Assembly: GCA_031263035.1 (NCBI GenBank)
Contig: JAISGP010000014.1
Location: 1 to 55,440, forward strand
Length of the DNA: 55,440 bases
Direction: 5' to 3'
Source: Lachnospiraceae bacterium
Lineage (GTDB): Bacteria > Bacillota > Clostridia > Lachnospirales > Lachnospiraceae
How positions within the stretch are numbered: the stretch's first letter is position 1; the number at the start of each line of letters is the position of its first letter. Shown here one piece after another: positions 24,948-33,787 of this stretch. Under the pieces are notes generated by a model. The model was given only the letters and a program-made list of their open reading frames with translations. It was not told where the DNA came from and did not search any database. The translations under genes were made by a program, and so were the position numbers.

Positions 24948-26942
24948 ATGGATATTGGAAAGAAGTATAAAAAAACTTATTTTATGCCACCTGAAGTCAC
25001 TTATGACTGGGTTAAGAAAACCGAAATCGAAAAACCACCTATTTGGTGTAGTGTTGACCTAAGAGATGGCAATCAAGCTCTAATTGAACCAATGCAACTA
25101 GATGAAAAGATAGAATATTTTAAAATGCTTGTTGATATTGGTTTTAAAGAAATTGAAATTGGATTTCCAGCTGCATCAGAAACTGAATTTCAATTTATGA
25201 GAGCATTAATTGATAGAAAACTTATACCAGAAGATGTAACGGTTCAAGTTTTAACTCAAGCAAGAGAACATATTATAAGAAAAACTTTTGAGGCTGTTGA
25301 GGGTGCACCTCATGCAGTTGTTCATTTATATAATTCAACTTCTGTTGCACAAAGAAATCAAGTGTTTAAAAAAGATAAAGATGAGATAAAACAAATAGCT
25401 GTAGATGGAGCAAGATTACTTCTTAAAATGGCTCAAAATACAAAAGGTAATTTTACCTTTGAATATAGTCCTGAAAGTTTTTCAGGTACAGAAGTTGAAT
25501 ATGCTACAGAAGTTTGCAATGCAGTTTTAGATGTTTGGCAGCCTACTTCATATAATAAAGCTATAATTAATATACCTACTACTGTAGAAAATGCTATGCC
25601 TCATGTATTTGCATCTCAATTAGAATATGTAGATAAGCATCTTAAGTATAGAAATGATGTTATCCTTTCTCTTCATCCACATAATGATAGAGGAACCGGT
25701 GTTGCAACAGCAGAACTAGGAGTTTTGGCAGGTGCAGATAGAATAGAAGGAACCTTATTCGGAAATGGCGAAAGAACCGGAAATGTTGATTTAGTTACAA
25801 TGGCTTTAAATCTTATGAGTCATGGAGTTGACCCTGGCTTAGATTTTACTAATATTCTTGAAGTTAGAAAGATATATGAAAAACTTACAGGTATGAAGGT
25901 TTATGAAAGACAACCATATGGCGGCGATTTAGTTTTCACTGCATTTAGCGGTTCTCATCAGGATGCCATTGCTAAGGGCATGGATTTTCATGCTTCTCAT
26001 CCGGATGAACCTTGGTCTGTTCCATATCTTCCTGTTGATCCTCGAGACATAGGTAGAAGATATGAAAGCGATGTAATACGTATAAATAGTCAGTCAGGTA
26101 AAGGTGGAATTAATTATATTCTTAAGACTAATTATGGAATTAATATTCCTGAAGGTATGCGAAGTGAAGTATCATATTTGATTAAAGATATTTCCGATAA
26201 AACCAATAAAGAAATCACACCTGAAAGAGTTTATCAGATTTTTTCTGATAATTATATTCATACACACACAACCTTCCATATTTTTGATTATCATTTTAGA
26301 CAATCAGATGGAATTATTGCTGATGTAGTTATTGTAAGAAAAGATGATTCAAAGAAAGTTACTGCTAAAGGTAACGGACGTCTTGATGCAATAAGTAATG
26401 CAATTAAAGCATATTTTCATGTGGATTTTGAAATATCAAATTATGAGGAACATGCATTAACTAAAGGTTCAACATCTAAGGCGGTTGCTTTTGTTAGTGT
26501 TGTTAGTGAAGGTAAAACATATTGGGGCGTTGGAATTAATTCAGATATTATTAAAGCCTCAATTGAAGCTCTAATAGTTTCAGTTAATAAGCTTGATATA
26601 ATTGGCTTTGAAAATATTGATGCGGAAACAAGAGTATCAAAGATGCTTGAATATATCAAAGCACATTACACAGATGTAACTGTTACTGATGTTGCAAATA
26701 AATTCCATATTACTAATCCATATGTTTCAAAATACATTCACGAAAAAACAGGAAAAACATTTGTGGAACATGTTAGAAATATTAGAATGAAAAAAGCAGA
26801 AGAACTAGTTTTAACAACTAATATGAAGATACATAAAATAGCTGAGATAGTTGGCTATCCATATGTAGAGCATTTCAATAGAGTATTTAAAGAATATTTT
26901 GGATGTACACCATTACAATATAGAGCTAAACTTAATCCATAA
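24948..26942 (+). CDS. leuA: 2-isopropylmalate synthase fused to an AraC-type DNA-binding domain
   Basis: The first part (to about residue 555) is a full LeuA of the TIGR00970-like type: substrate/metal site VDLRDGNQAL (36-45), HPHNDRGTG (243-251) with the metal-binding His pair, then the C-terminal allosteric LeuA region (about 430-555), which binds leucine in known enzymes. It commits 2-oxoisovalerate and acetyl-CoA to leucine. Residues 566-664 then read as a complete AraC-family double HTH: VTDVANKFHITNPYVSKYI for the first helix-turn-helix, RMKKAEELVL, KIHKIAEIVGY and the signature VEHFNRVFKEYFGCTPLQYR. LeuA normally ends near 555 residues. The reading frame is continuous with no stop or frameshift, and a strong GGAGG is present. 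Regulatory function of the tail is inferred. Confidence 0.93.
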   Translation: MDIGKKYKKTYFMPPEVTYDWVKKTEIEKPPIWCSVDLRDGNQALIEPMQLDEKIEYFKMLVDIGFKEIEIGFPAASETEFQFMRALIDRKLIPEDVTVQVLTQAREHIIRKTFEAVEGAPHAVVHLYNSTSVAQRNQVFKKDKDEIKQIAVDGARLLLKMAQNTKGNFTFEYSPESFSGTEVEYATEVCNAVLDVWQPTSYNKAIINIPTTVENAMPHVFASQLEYVDKHLKYRNDVILSLHPHNDRGTGVATAELGVLAGADRIEGTLFGNGERTGNVDLVTMALNLMSHGVDPGLDFTNILEVRKIYEKLTGMKVYERQPYGGDLVFTAFSGSHQDAIAKGMDFHASHPDEPWSVPYLPVDPRDIGRRYESDVIRINSQSGKGGINYILKTNYGINIPEGMRSEVSYLIKDISDKTNKEITPERVYQIFSDNYIHTHTTFHIFDYHFRQSDGIIADVVIVRKDDSKKVTAKGNGRLDAISNAIKAYFHVDFEISNYEEHALTKGSTSKAVAFVSVVSEGKTYWGVGINSDIIKASIEALIVSVNKLDIIGFENIDAETRVSKMLEYIKAHYTDVTVTDVANKFHITNPYVSKYIHEKTGKTFVEHVRNIRMKKAEELVLTTNMKIHKIAEIVGYPYVEHFNRVFKEYFGCTPLQYRAKLNP

Positions 26943-26962
26943 AAATCTTAGGAGCAGGCATT

Positions 26963-27973
26963 ATGCAATACACTATCATCAATAACAAACTTAAAAAGAT
27001 TGATAATTCTACTAATACTTTTAGGAAACAAAAAATAGACGAAAATATTTATAAAAAAGGTGATCCATTAATTGAGATTATTACTAAAGATGAATATTTG
27101 CATTTAAGCAAATATAACAAAGATTCCCTAGCCCATAAAGTACTTGCATCTCATATTAGAGAAATTGAGTATAGCAAAGTAGAAATATTTGCAGGTTGTG
27201 CTGTTGGAACATTTTCGGTACCAAAAGAATCTTTGATTCTATCAGAAATTCGTAATCCAATTAAAAAGATAAAGGTTAAAAAATTTGATTATGATATACC
27301 TTTTGGATTCTATTTAGATAAAACAAGTCTTCTTGTAGTGGAAGAGGATAATTTAGTAAAGAATGTTTTAGATTATATTATTACTCTTCAAGATAGTAGT
27401 ATTTCAAGTGTTGGAAATGTATTTTTACTAATAATAGAGAATTTATTAAAAGATGAAACTATTATTCTTCAAAAATATGAAAATCGTTTATCAGATATGG
27501 AAGAGATGCTTTTGGATGATGTGGCAGACGATTTTGATAAAGAGATGTTAAAAATCAGAAGAGATTTACTTACTTTACAATCTTACTATCAACAATTAGC
27601 CGGTGTATTTGATATCTTAGAAGAAAATGAAAAGCAGATTTTTGTAAATGAAGATATAAGACTTTTCCTTCGTTTAGCTAAAAAAATTGATAGATTATAT
27701 TCACACATTTCCCTATTAAAAGAGTATTCCATTGAACTTTGGGAATTATATAAAGCCCAGATTGATACTCAGCAGAATCAAACAATGAAGTATTTAACTG
27801 TAATTGCTACGATTTTTATGCCACTAACTCTTCTTACAGGTTGGTATGGCATGAACTTTGATAATATGCCTGAACTTGTATCAAAGCATGGATATCTTAT
27901 TATAATTGTAGTAAGTATAATAATTGTTATTGCTGAGATTTGGTGGTTTAAACACAAGAAGTGGTTTGATTAA
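26963..27973 (+). CDS. corA: CorA-type divalent cation transporter
   Basis: CorA-family Mg2+/Co2+ channel. The C-terminal part has two membrane segments with the diagnostic GMN motif at residues 296-298 (LLTGWYGMNFDNMPEL), preceded by the long cytoplasmic helix (about 150-275) and the N-terminal cytoplasmic domain. At 336 residues the length is right. It begins 21 bases after leuA with a GGAGC ribosome site, so it is probably co-transcribed with leuA; Mg2+ is the cofactor of several BCAA enzymes but a link is only speculative. Confidence 0.9.
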   Translation: MQYTIINNKLKKIDNSTNTFRKQKIDENIYKKGDPLIEIITKDEYLHLSKYNKDSLAHKVLASHIREIEYSKVEIFAGCAVGTFSVPKESLILSEIRNPIKKIKVKKFDYDIPFGFYLDKTSLLVVEEDNLVKNVLDYIITLQDSSISSVGNVFLLIIENLLKDETIILQKYENRLSDMEEMLLDDVADDFDKEMLKIRRDLLTLQSYYQQLAGVFDILEENEKQIFVNEDIRLFLRLAKKIDRLYSHISLLKEYSIELWELYKAQIDTQQNQTMKYLTVIATIFMPLTLLTGWYGMNFDNMPELVSKHGYLIIIVVSIIIVIAEIWWFKHKKWFD

Positions 27974-27996
27974 GTAATTTATCTATGGATTTTATA

Positions 27997-28025
27997 TTGA
28001 CATGGGAAAATTATAGTGATATTAT
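27997..28025 (+). promoter_or_regulatory. Promoter of ilvN-ilvC
   Basis: TTGACA (27997-28002), 17 bases, TATTAT (28020-28025): near consensus. Predicted start about 28032, inside the left arm of the palindrome. Confidence 0.75.
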
Positions 28026-28030
28026 AAACT

Positions 28031-28058
28031 CATAAAACAGAGTGCACTCTGTTTTATG
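28031..28058. promoter_or_regulatory. 28-bp perfect palindrome, operator candidate at ilvN
   Basis: A perfect 28-bp palindrome has AGAGTGCACTCT (28039-28050) as its core, beginning 14 bases after the -10 box end. The core is identical to that at ilvA (7034-7045); outside the core the flanks differ. It ends 20 bases before the start codon, so it may also form a hairpin at the mRNA 5' end. Confidence 0.7.
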
Positions 28059-28078
28059 AAGAAAGCTAGGGGAGATAT

Positions 28079-28600
28079 ATGAATAGAGCTTTTTCTTTAA
28101 TAGTTGATAATAATCCTGGTGTTTTAAGTAGAATAGCCGGATTATTTAGTAGACGAGGGTATAATGTTGAAAGTATTACAGCAGGTGGCACCACAATACC
28201 ACATTATACAAGAATTACAATTGTAGCCAGCGGTGATGAACAGATATTATCACAGATTGAAAAACAAGTTAGAAAACTTGAAGATGTTATTTCTATTAAG
28301 GTTCTAGATCCTGCTAATTCAGTAGATAGAGAATTAATAATGGTTAAGATTAAAGCATCTCCTAAAGAAAGAACTGAAATAATTACAACAGCCGATATAT
28401 TTAGAGCTAAAATTGTTGATGTTGAAACTAATTTGCTAATGATTGAATTAACTGGTAATCAAAGTAAGATTGAGGCATTTCTCAAATTACTAGAAGGATA
28501 TAAAATTCTTGAACTAGCTAGAACAGGAATTACTGGCTTATCTAGAGGGATTAATGAGGAAGAAAGTCTTAGTTATCTTAAAGAGCAAGAAGAAAATTAA
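28079..28600 (+). CDS. ilvN: Acetolactate synthase small (regulatory) subunit
   Basis: Regulatory subunit of acetohydroxyacid synthase, giving valine feedback control. The 173-residue protein starts with an ACT domain (FSLIVDNNPGVLSRIAGLFSRRGYNVES, about residues 4-75) and has the second regulatory half with LMIELTGNQSKIEAFLKLL and TGITGLSRG. The ribosome site AGGGGAG is 4 bases from the ATG. It is followed by ilvC after 55 bases. The catalytic subunit ilvB is not present in the window, so the subunits are encoded apart. Confidence 0.94.
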   Translation: MNRAFSLIVDNNPGVLSRIAGLFSRRGYNVESITAGGTTIPHYTRITIVASGDEQILSQIEKQVRKLEDVISIKVLDPANSVDRELIMVKIKASPKERTEIITTADIFRAKIVDVETNLLMIELTGNQSKIEAFLKLLEGYKILELARTGITGLSRGINEEESLSYLKEQEEN

Positions 28601-28625
28601 ATTTTTGCTTGATGAATTTATTTAA

Positions 28626-29669
<1,044 letters not shown>

Positions 29670-29675
29670 ACTTTT

Positions 29676-29706
29676 AAACCCACTTCCTAGGAGGTGGGTT
29701 TTCTTA
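29676..29706 (+). terminator. Terminator of ilvN-ilvC
   Basis: AACCCAC-TTCCTAGGAG-GTGGGTT followed by TTC; the stem is 7 bp with extra TCCTAGGA pairing inside. Confidence 0.8.
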
Positions 29707-29822
29707 TTAATATTTTTATTAAGGTTTTAAATAGTAAAATTAAAAAATAATTCCTAGTAAAATTTTTTTCTATAATAAAAATTCTTAGATATATTAAAAG
29801 TTTATATTTGTTTTTTTACAAT

Positions 29823-29858
29823 AAAAAACCATCAAGATGGGTTAGTCTTGATGGTTTT
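29823..29858 (-). terminator. Terminator of rpsT
   Basis: On the minus strand ACCATCAAGA pairs with TCTTGATGGT, 10 bp, followed by T6 (plus strand AAAAAA at 29823-29828). It lies 12 bases beyond the rpsT stop. Confidence 0.85.
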
Positions 29859-29869
29859 ATTAAAAAAAT

Positions 29870-30136
29870 TTATTTCTCTAATGTATTTACAAGTTTAGTA
29901 AGACGAGAAATTTTTCTAGCACTTGTATTTTTATGATAAACACCTTTTGATGTTGCCATGCTTATTTTTTTAATAGCGATTTTAAGTGCTGCCTTTGCAT
30001 CGTCTACGTTAGAAGCTTCTACAGCTGCTTCCACTTTTTTGATGTAAGTTTTAACTTCTGATTTAATTGCTTTGTTTCTAGCTGTTTTTGTTTCGATAAC
30101 TAAGATTCTTTTCTTAGCTGATTTGATATTTGCCAA
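29870..30136 (-). CDS. rpsT: 30S ribosomal protein S20
   Basis: S20 binds the 16S rRNA 5' domain. The 88-residue protein reads ANIKSAKKRILVIETKTARNKAIKS and ends in the basic helix region KKISMATSKGVYHKNTSARKISRL, as in the family. The start is TTG at 30136 with GGAGGTGG upstream; the next upstream ATG at 30151 lies at the front of this ribosome site and would give a nonstandard MEVDDL extension. It is a single-gene unit with a promoter, structured leader and terminator. Confidence 0.95.
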   Translation of the reverse strand: MANIKSAKKRILVIETKTARNKAIKSEVKTYIKKVEAAVEASNVDDAKAALKIAIKKISMATSKGVYHKNTSARKISRLTKLVNTLEK

Positions 30137-30212
30137 ATCATCCACCTCCATATTATTTTTTATTTAGCTCGCTAGAGCCGGACACGGACGTTCTAACGAA
30201 ACATACTGTAAT

Positions 30213-30241
30213 ATAATATATTTATAGTGCCCAATTGTCAA
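30213..30241 (-). promoter_or_regulatory. Promoter of rpsT
   Basis: Minus-strand TTGACA (30236-30241), 17 bases, TATTAT (30213-30218): near consensus. A 65-base leader follows; the stretch CGTTAGA...TCTAGCG can pair (with a G-U), enclosing ACGTCCGTGTCCGGC, and could be an autoregulatory S20 site. Confidence 0.75.
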
Positions 30242-30364
30242 TATATTTTTAAGAAAAAATAGAAAAAATCTTGTGTTCTCCCTTTAGAAATCTTGTTAAA
30301 ATATGGGAGTTATGATAAAATAATTCATGTTGTGTATAAGTAAAATAAAGTTAAGGATGATTGT

Positions 30365-32029
30365 ATGGAAGAAAAAGTTTCAAGAAATTTTATAGAAAAT
30401 GAAATAGATAAAGATTTAAAAGACGGGGTATATAATTCAGTTTGTACTAGATTTCCACCAGAACCTAATGGTTATTTGCATATTGGTCATGCTAAATCTA
30501 TTCTTTTGAATTATGGATTAAAAGAAGAGTATAATGGGGAATTTCATTTGCGATTTGATGATACTAACCCTATAAAAGAAGATGTGGAATATGTTGAATC
30601 AATAAAAGAGGATGTTCTTTGGCTAGGTGCTGATTATAAAGAACATTTGCACTTTGCTTCAGATTATTTCGATAAAATGTATGAATGTGCTATTTTATTA
30701 ATTAATAAAGGAAAAGCTTATGTAGATGATTTATCTGCAAATGAAATTAGAGAATACAGAGGAACTTTAACCTCGCCAGGGAAGAATAGTCCTTATAGAG
30801 ATAGAAGTATAGAAGATAATCTTAAACTTTTTGAGGAAATGAGAAGTGGAGATATTGAAGATGGTTCTAAGGTACTTAGAGCTAAGATTGATATGTCTTC
30901 ACCTAATATAAATATGCGTGATCCTGTTTTATACAGAGTTGCTCATTTAAATCATCATAACACCGGAGATAAGTGGAAGATTTATCCTATGTATGATTTT
31001 GCTCACCCTATTGAAGATGCAATTGAAGGAGTAACTCATTCTATTTGTACCTTGGAGTTTGAAGATCATAGACCTTTATATGATTGGGTTGTAAGAGAAT
31101 GTGAATTTGCAAATCCACCAAGACAGATTGAATTTGCTAAATTATATCTTACAAATGTTGTTACAGGAAAAAGATATATAAAAAAGCTAGTTGAGGACAA
31201 AGTTGTAGATGGTTGGGATGACCCTAGACTTGTTACGATAGCTGCCCTTAGAAGAAGGGGATATACTAAAGAAGCTCTTAGAATGTTTGTGGATATGGTT
31301 GGAGTTTCTAAAAGTAATAGTTCAGTAGACTATGCTATGCTTGAATATTGTATAAGAGAAGATTTAAAACTAAAGAAAAATAGAGTACAAGCAGTTTTAG
31401 ATCCTATTAAATTAGTTATTGATAATTATCCTGAAGGTGAAATTGAGTATTTAGATGCTCCTAACAATCAAGAAAACGAAGAATTAGGAAATAGAAAAAT
31501 TCCTTTCGGAAAAGAATTATATATTGAACGAGATGACTTTATGATAGAGCCTGTTAAAAAATATAAAAGACTTTATCCCGGAAATGAAGTACGTCTTATG
31601 TTTGCTTATTTTGTAACATGCACTTCTTTCGAAACAGATGAAAATGGAAATGTTACTGTAGTACATTGTACATATGATCCGGAGACGAAATCTGGTTCTG
31701 GATTTACCGGTAGAAAAGTTAAAGGAACTATTCACTGGGTTGAAAAATCTACTGCAATAAAAGCTATAGCTAGATTATATGAGAACCTTGTTGATGAAGA
31801 AAAAGGCGTATACAACGAAATGGATGGAACATTAAACCTTAATCCTAATTCCTTAGAAATTAAAGATATTTTCGTTGAGCCAAGTGTAACGGATTTCATA
31901 TCCGGCGACAGTTTTCAATTTTTAAGAAATGGTTATTTTTGTATAGATTCAAAAGATACTAATGAAAGCAATCTAGTTTTTAATAGGATTGTTTCAATGA
32001 AGAGTTCGTTTAAATTACCACCTAAATAA
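30365..32029 (+). CDS. glnS: Glutaminyl-tRNA synthetase
   Basis: Charges tRNA-Gln directly. Class I signature HIGH is [12 protein letters not shown] (about residues 34-45). The domain order and blocks ([35 protein letters not shown]) follow the GlnRS family; 554 residues is normal without the extra YqeY domain. The KMSKS region, aligned by the conserved GWDDPR, reads TGKRY where E. coli has MSKRK, so it is degenerate. Having GlnRS suggests direct charging; gatCAB may still exist for Asn. cls follows 15 bases later. Confidence 0.93.
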   Translation: MEEKVSRNFIENEIDKDLKDGVYNSVCTRFPPEPNGYLHIGHAKSILLNYGLKEEYNGEFHLRFDDTNPIKEDVEYVESIKEDVLWLGADYKEHLHFASDYFDKMYECAILLINKGKAYVDDLSANEIREYRGTLTSPGKNSPYRDRSIEDNLKLFEEMRSGDIEDGSKVLRAKIDMSSPNINMRDPVLYRVAHLNHHNTGDKWKIYPMYDFAHPIEDAIEGVTHSICTLEFEDHRPLYDWVVRECEFANPPRQIEFAKLYLTNVVTGKRYIKKLVEDKVVDGWDDPRLVTIAALRRRGYTKEALRMFVDMVGVSKSNSSVDYAMLEYCIREDLKLKKNRVQAVLDPIKLVIDNYPEGEIEYLDAPNNQENEELGNRKIPFGKELYIERDDFMIEPVKKYKRLYPGNEVRLMFAYFVTCTSFETDENGNVTVVHCTYDPETKSGSGFTGRKVKGTIHWVEKSTAIKAIARLYENLVDEEKGVYNEMDGTLNLNPNSLEIKDIFVEPSVTDFISGDSFQFLRNGYFCIDSKDTNESNLVFNRIVSMKSSFKLPPK

Positions 32030-32044
32030 TATAAGGAGATTTAC

Positions 32045-33607
32045 ATGCCACAAAAATCAAAGAATACCCAAAAATCCGGTCTATGGAGAATTTTGTTTAG
32101 CCGTACAGGTATTATATTTGTGATGATTATTATTCAACTTACAATTTTATTTTTTAGCACCTATTATTTAGAAAGATATATGACTTATATTTATGGTGCT
32201 ATTACCATCTTAGGTATTATTGTTCTTGTATATATTATAAATTCTGGGGGTAACCCTGCATTTCAAATGACTTGGATGCTTTTAGTTTTAGCTTTTCCTG
32301 TTATCGGAACTTTATTCTATTTATTTGTTAAAACTCAACCGGGTTTTAGGGAAATGAAAAGAAAATTAGCTGAAAAGAAAATTGAAACAGATATATATAT
32401 GCAACAAGAAGATGAAGTAAAAGAAGCAATTTGGGCAAGTAAATCCTCTAACGCATTATTAGCACATTATTTATCTAACAGTCTTGGGTTTCCTACATAT
32501 AGAAATACTCAACTAACTTATTTTCCATTAGGAGAGGATAATTGGGAATCTATGTTAGAAGAGCTTTCTAAGGCAAAAAGATATATTTTTATGGAATATT
32601 TTATTGTTAAAGAAGGTAAAATGTGGGGAAGCATTTTAAAAATCTTAAGAAAAAAAGTTCGTGAAGGTGTAGAAGTTAGATTTATGTATGATGGAATGAA
32701 TTCAATTTCATCTCTACCATATAGCTATTATAAGGTTTTAAAAAGATATGGTATAAAGTGTAAAGTAATTAATAAAATGAGACCATTTCTAACTACTACA
32801 CAAAATAATAGAGACCATAGAAAAATATGTGTAATTGATGGAAAAGTTGGATACACTGGCGGTATAAATCTAGCTGATGAATATGTAAATCTTGATAGAA
32901 GATTTGGTCATTGGAAAGATACAGCCATAATGCTAAAAGGTGAAGCTGTACAAAGTCTAACTATGATGTTCCTACAGATGTGGAATGTAGATGAAAGAGA
33001 AGATAGTGAAGATTATCAAAATTATCTTACTCCTAAAATTAAACATATATATCGTCAATTTGGTTATGTAATTCCATATGCTGATAGTCCTTTTGATGAC
33101 GAAAATGTTGGTGAAGAAGTATATTTTCATATTTTGAATCATGCTAAAAAATATGTACATATAATGACACCATATTTAATTCTTGATAATGAAATGAGAA
33201 CAACCTTAACTCGTGTTGCTAAAAGTGGAATAGAGGTTATTATCATTATGCCCCATATTCCTGATAAATGGTATGCCTTTTGTGTAGCTAAAACTTACTA
33301 TGCGGAACTTATATCAAGTGGTGTCCAGATATATGAATATACTCCAGGATTTGTACATGCTAAGGTTTTTGTAAGTGATGATGACACAGCTACAGTAGGT
33401 ACAATTAATTTAGATTATAGAAGCCTTTATTTGCATTTTGAAAATGGAGTATTTATATACGGTAATTCAGAAGTACCTAAAATTGAAGAAGATTTTCAAA
33501 AAACAATTAAACTATCTCATAAGGTTACATTATCTGAAATTGCAAATAGGTCATTACTTACTAAAATTGTTGGAAAAGTAATGCGTATAATTGCACCATT
33601 GATGTAA
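32045..33607 (+). CDS. cls: Cardiolipin synthase
   Basis: Phospholipase-D-type enzyme that makes cardiolipin from phosphatidylglycerol. Two membrane segments (about 18-40 and 44-66) and a third near 75-95 anchor it; the two HKD motifs are DHRKICVIDG and HAKVFVSDD (His, Lys, Asp in place), each followed by GG or N...R. At 520 residues the length is standard. The AAGGAGA ribosome site precedes its ATG. It starts 15 bases after glnS, so these two are probably an operon. The hairpin array follows the stop codon. Confidence 0.95.
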   Translation: MPQKSKNTQKSGLWRILFSRTGIIFVMIIIQLTILFFSTYYLERYMTYIYGAITILGIIVLVYIINSGGNPAFQMTWMLLVLAFPVIGTLFYLFVKTQPGFREMKRKLAEKKIETDIYMQQEDEVKEAIWASKSSNALLAHYLSNSLGFPTYRNTQLTYFPLGEDNWESMLEELSKAKRYIFMEYFIVKEGKMWGSILKILRKKVREGVEVRFMYDGMNSISSLPYSYYKVLKRYGIKCKVINKMRPFLTTTQNNRDHRKICVIDGKVGYTGGINLADEYVNLDRRFGHWKDTAIMLKGEAVQSLTMMFLQMWNVDEREDSEDYQNYLTPKIKHIYRQFGYVIPYADSPFDDENVGEEVYFHILNHAKKYVHIMTPYLILDNEMRTTLTRVAKSGIEVIIIMPHIPDKWYAFCVAKTYYAELISSGVQIYEYTPGFVHAKVFVSDDDTATVGTINLDYRSLYLHFENGVFIYGNSEVPKIEEDFQKTIKLSHKVTLSEIANRSLLTKIVGKVMRIIAPLM

Positions 33608-33617
33608 GACATACGAA

Positions 33618-33767
33618 GTTCAAAAACGTTCCTTCGAAGAAGGTATGCTTTTGAACGAGAAACTTAGCGAAAAATCTTTGATTTTGAGCTATAATATTAG
33701 CGTTGTATAACAACGCAGTTGAAACATTTATGTTTCAACATGAGAAGCTAAAGCTTCTCATAATATT
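33618..33767. repeat. Multi-hairpin array between cls and murE
   Basis: Five consecutive hairpins: GTTCAAAA/TTTTGAAC (33618-33656) with CCTTC/GAAGG inside; TAGC...AAAATC/GATTTT...GCTA (33665-33691); GCGTTGT/ACAACGC (33700-33716); GTTGAAACAT/ATGTTTCAAC (33718-33739); GAGAAGCT/AGCTTCTC (33742-33759). The last three are enclosed by AATATTA (33693-33699) and TAATATT (33761-33767). No T-run, so not a simple terminator. Differs in sequence from the two copies of the TTTTATCTG element. The murE ribosome site follows. Confidence 0.8.
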
Positions 33768-33787
33768 TCTTGAAAAGAAGGACAAAT

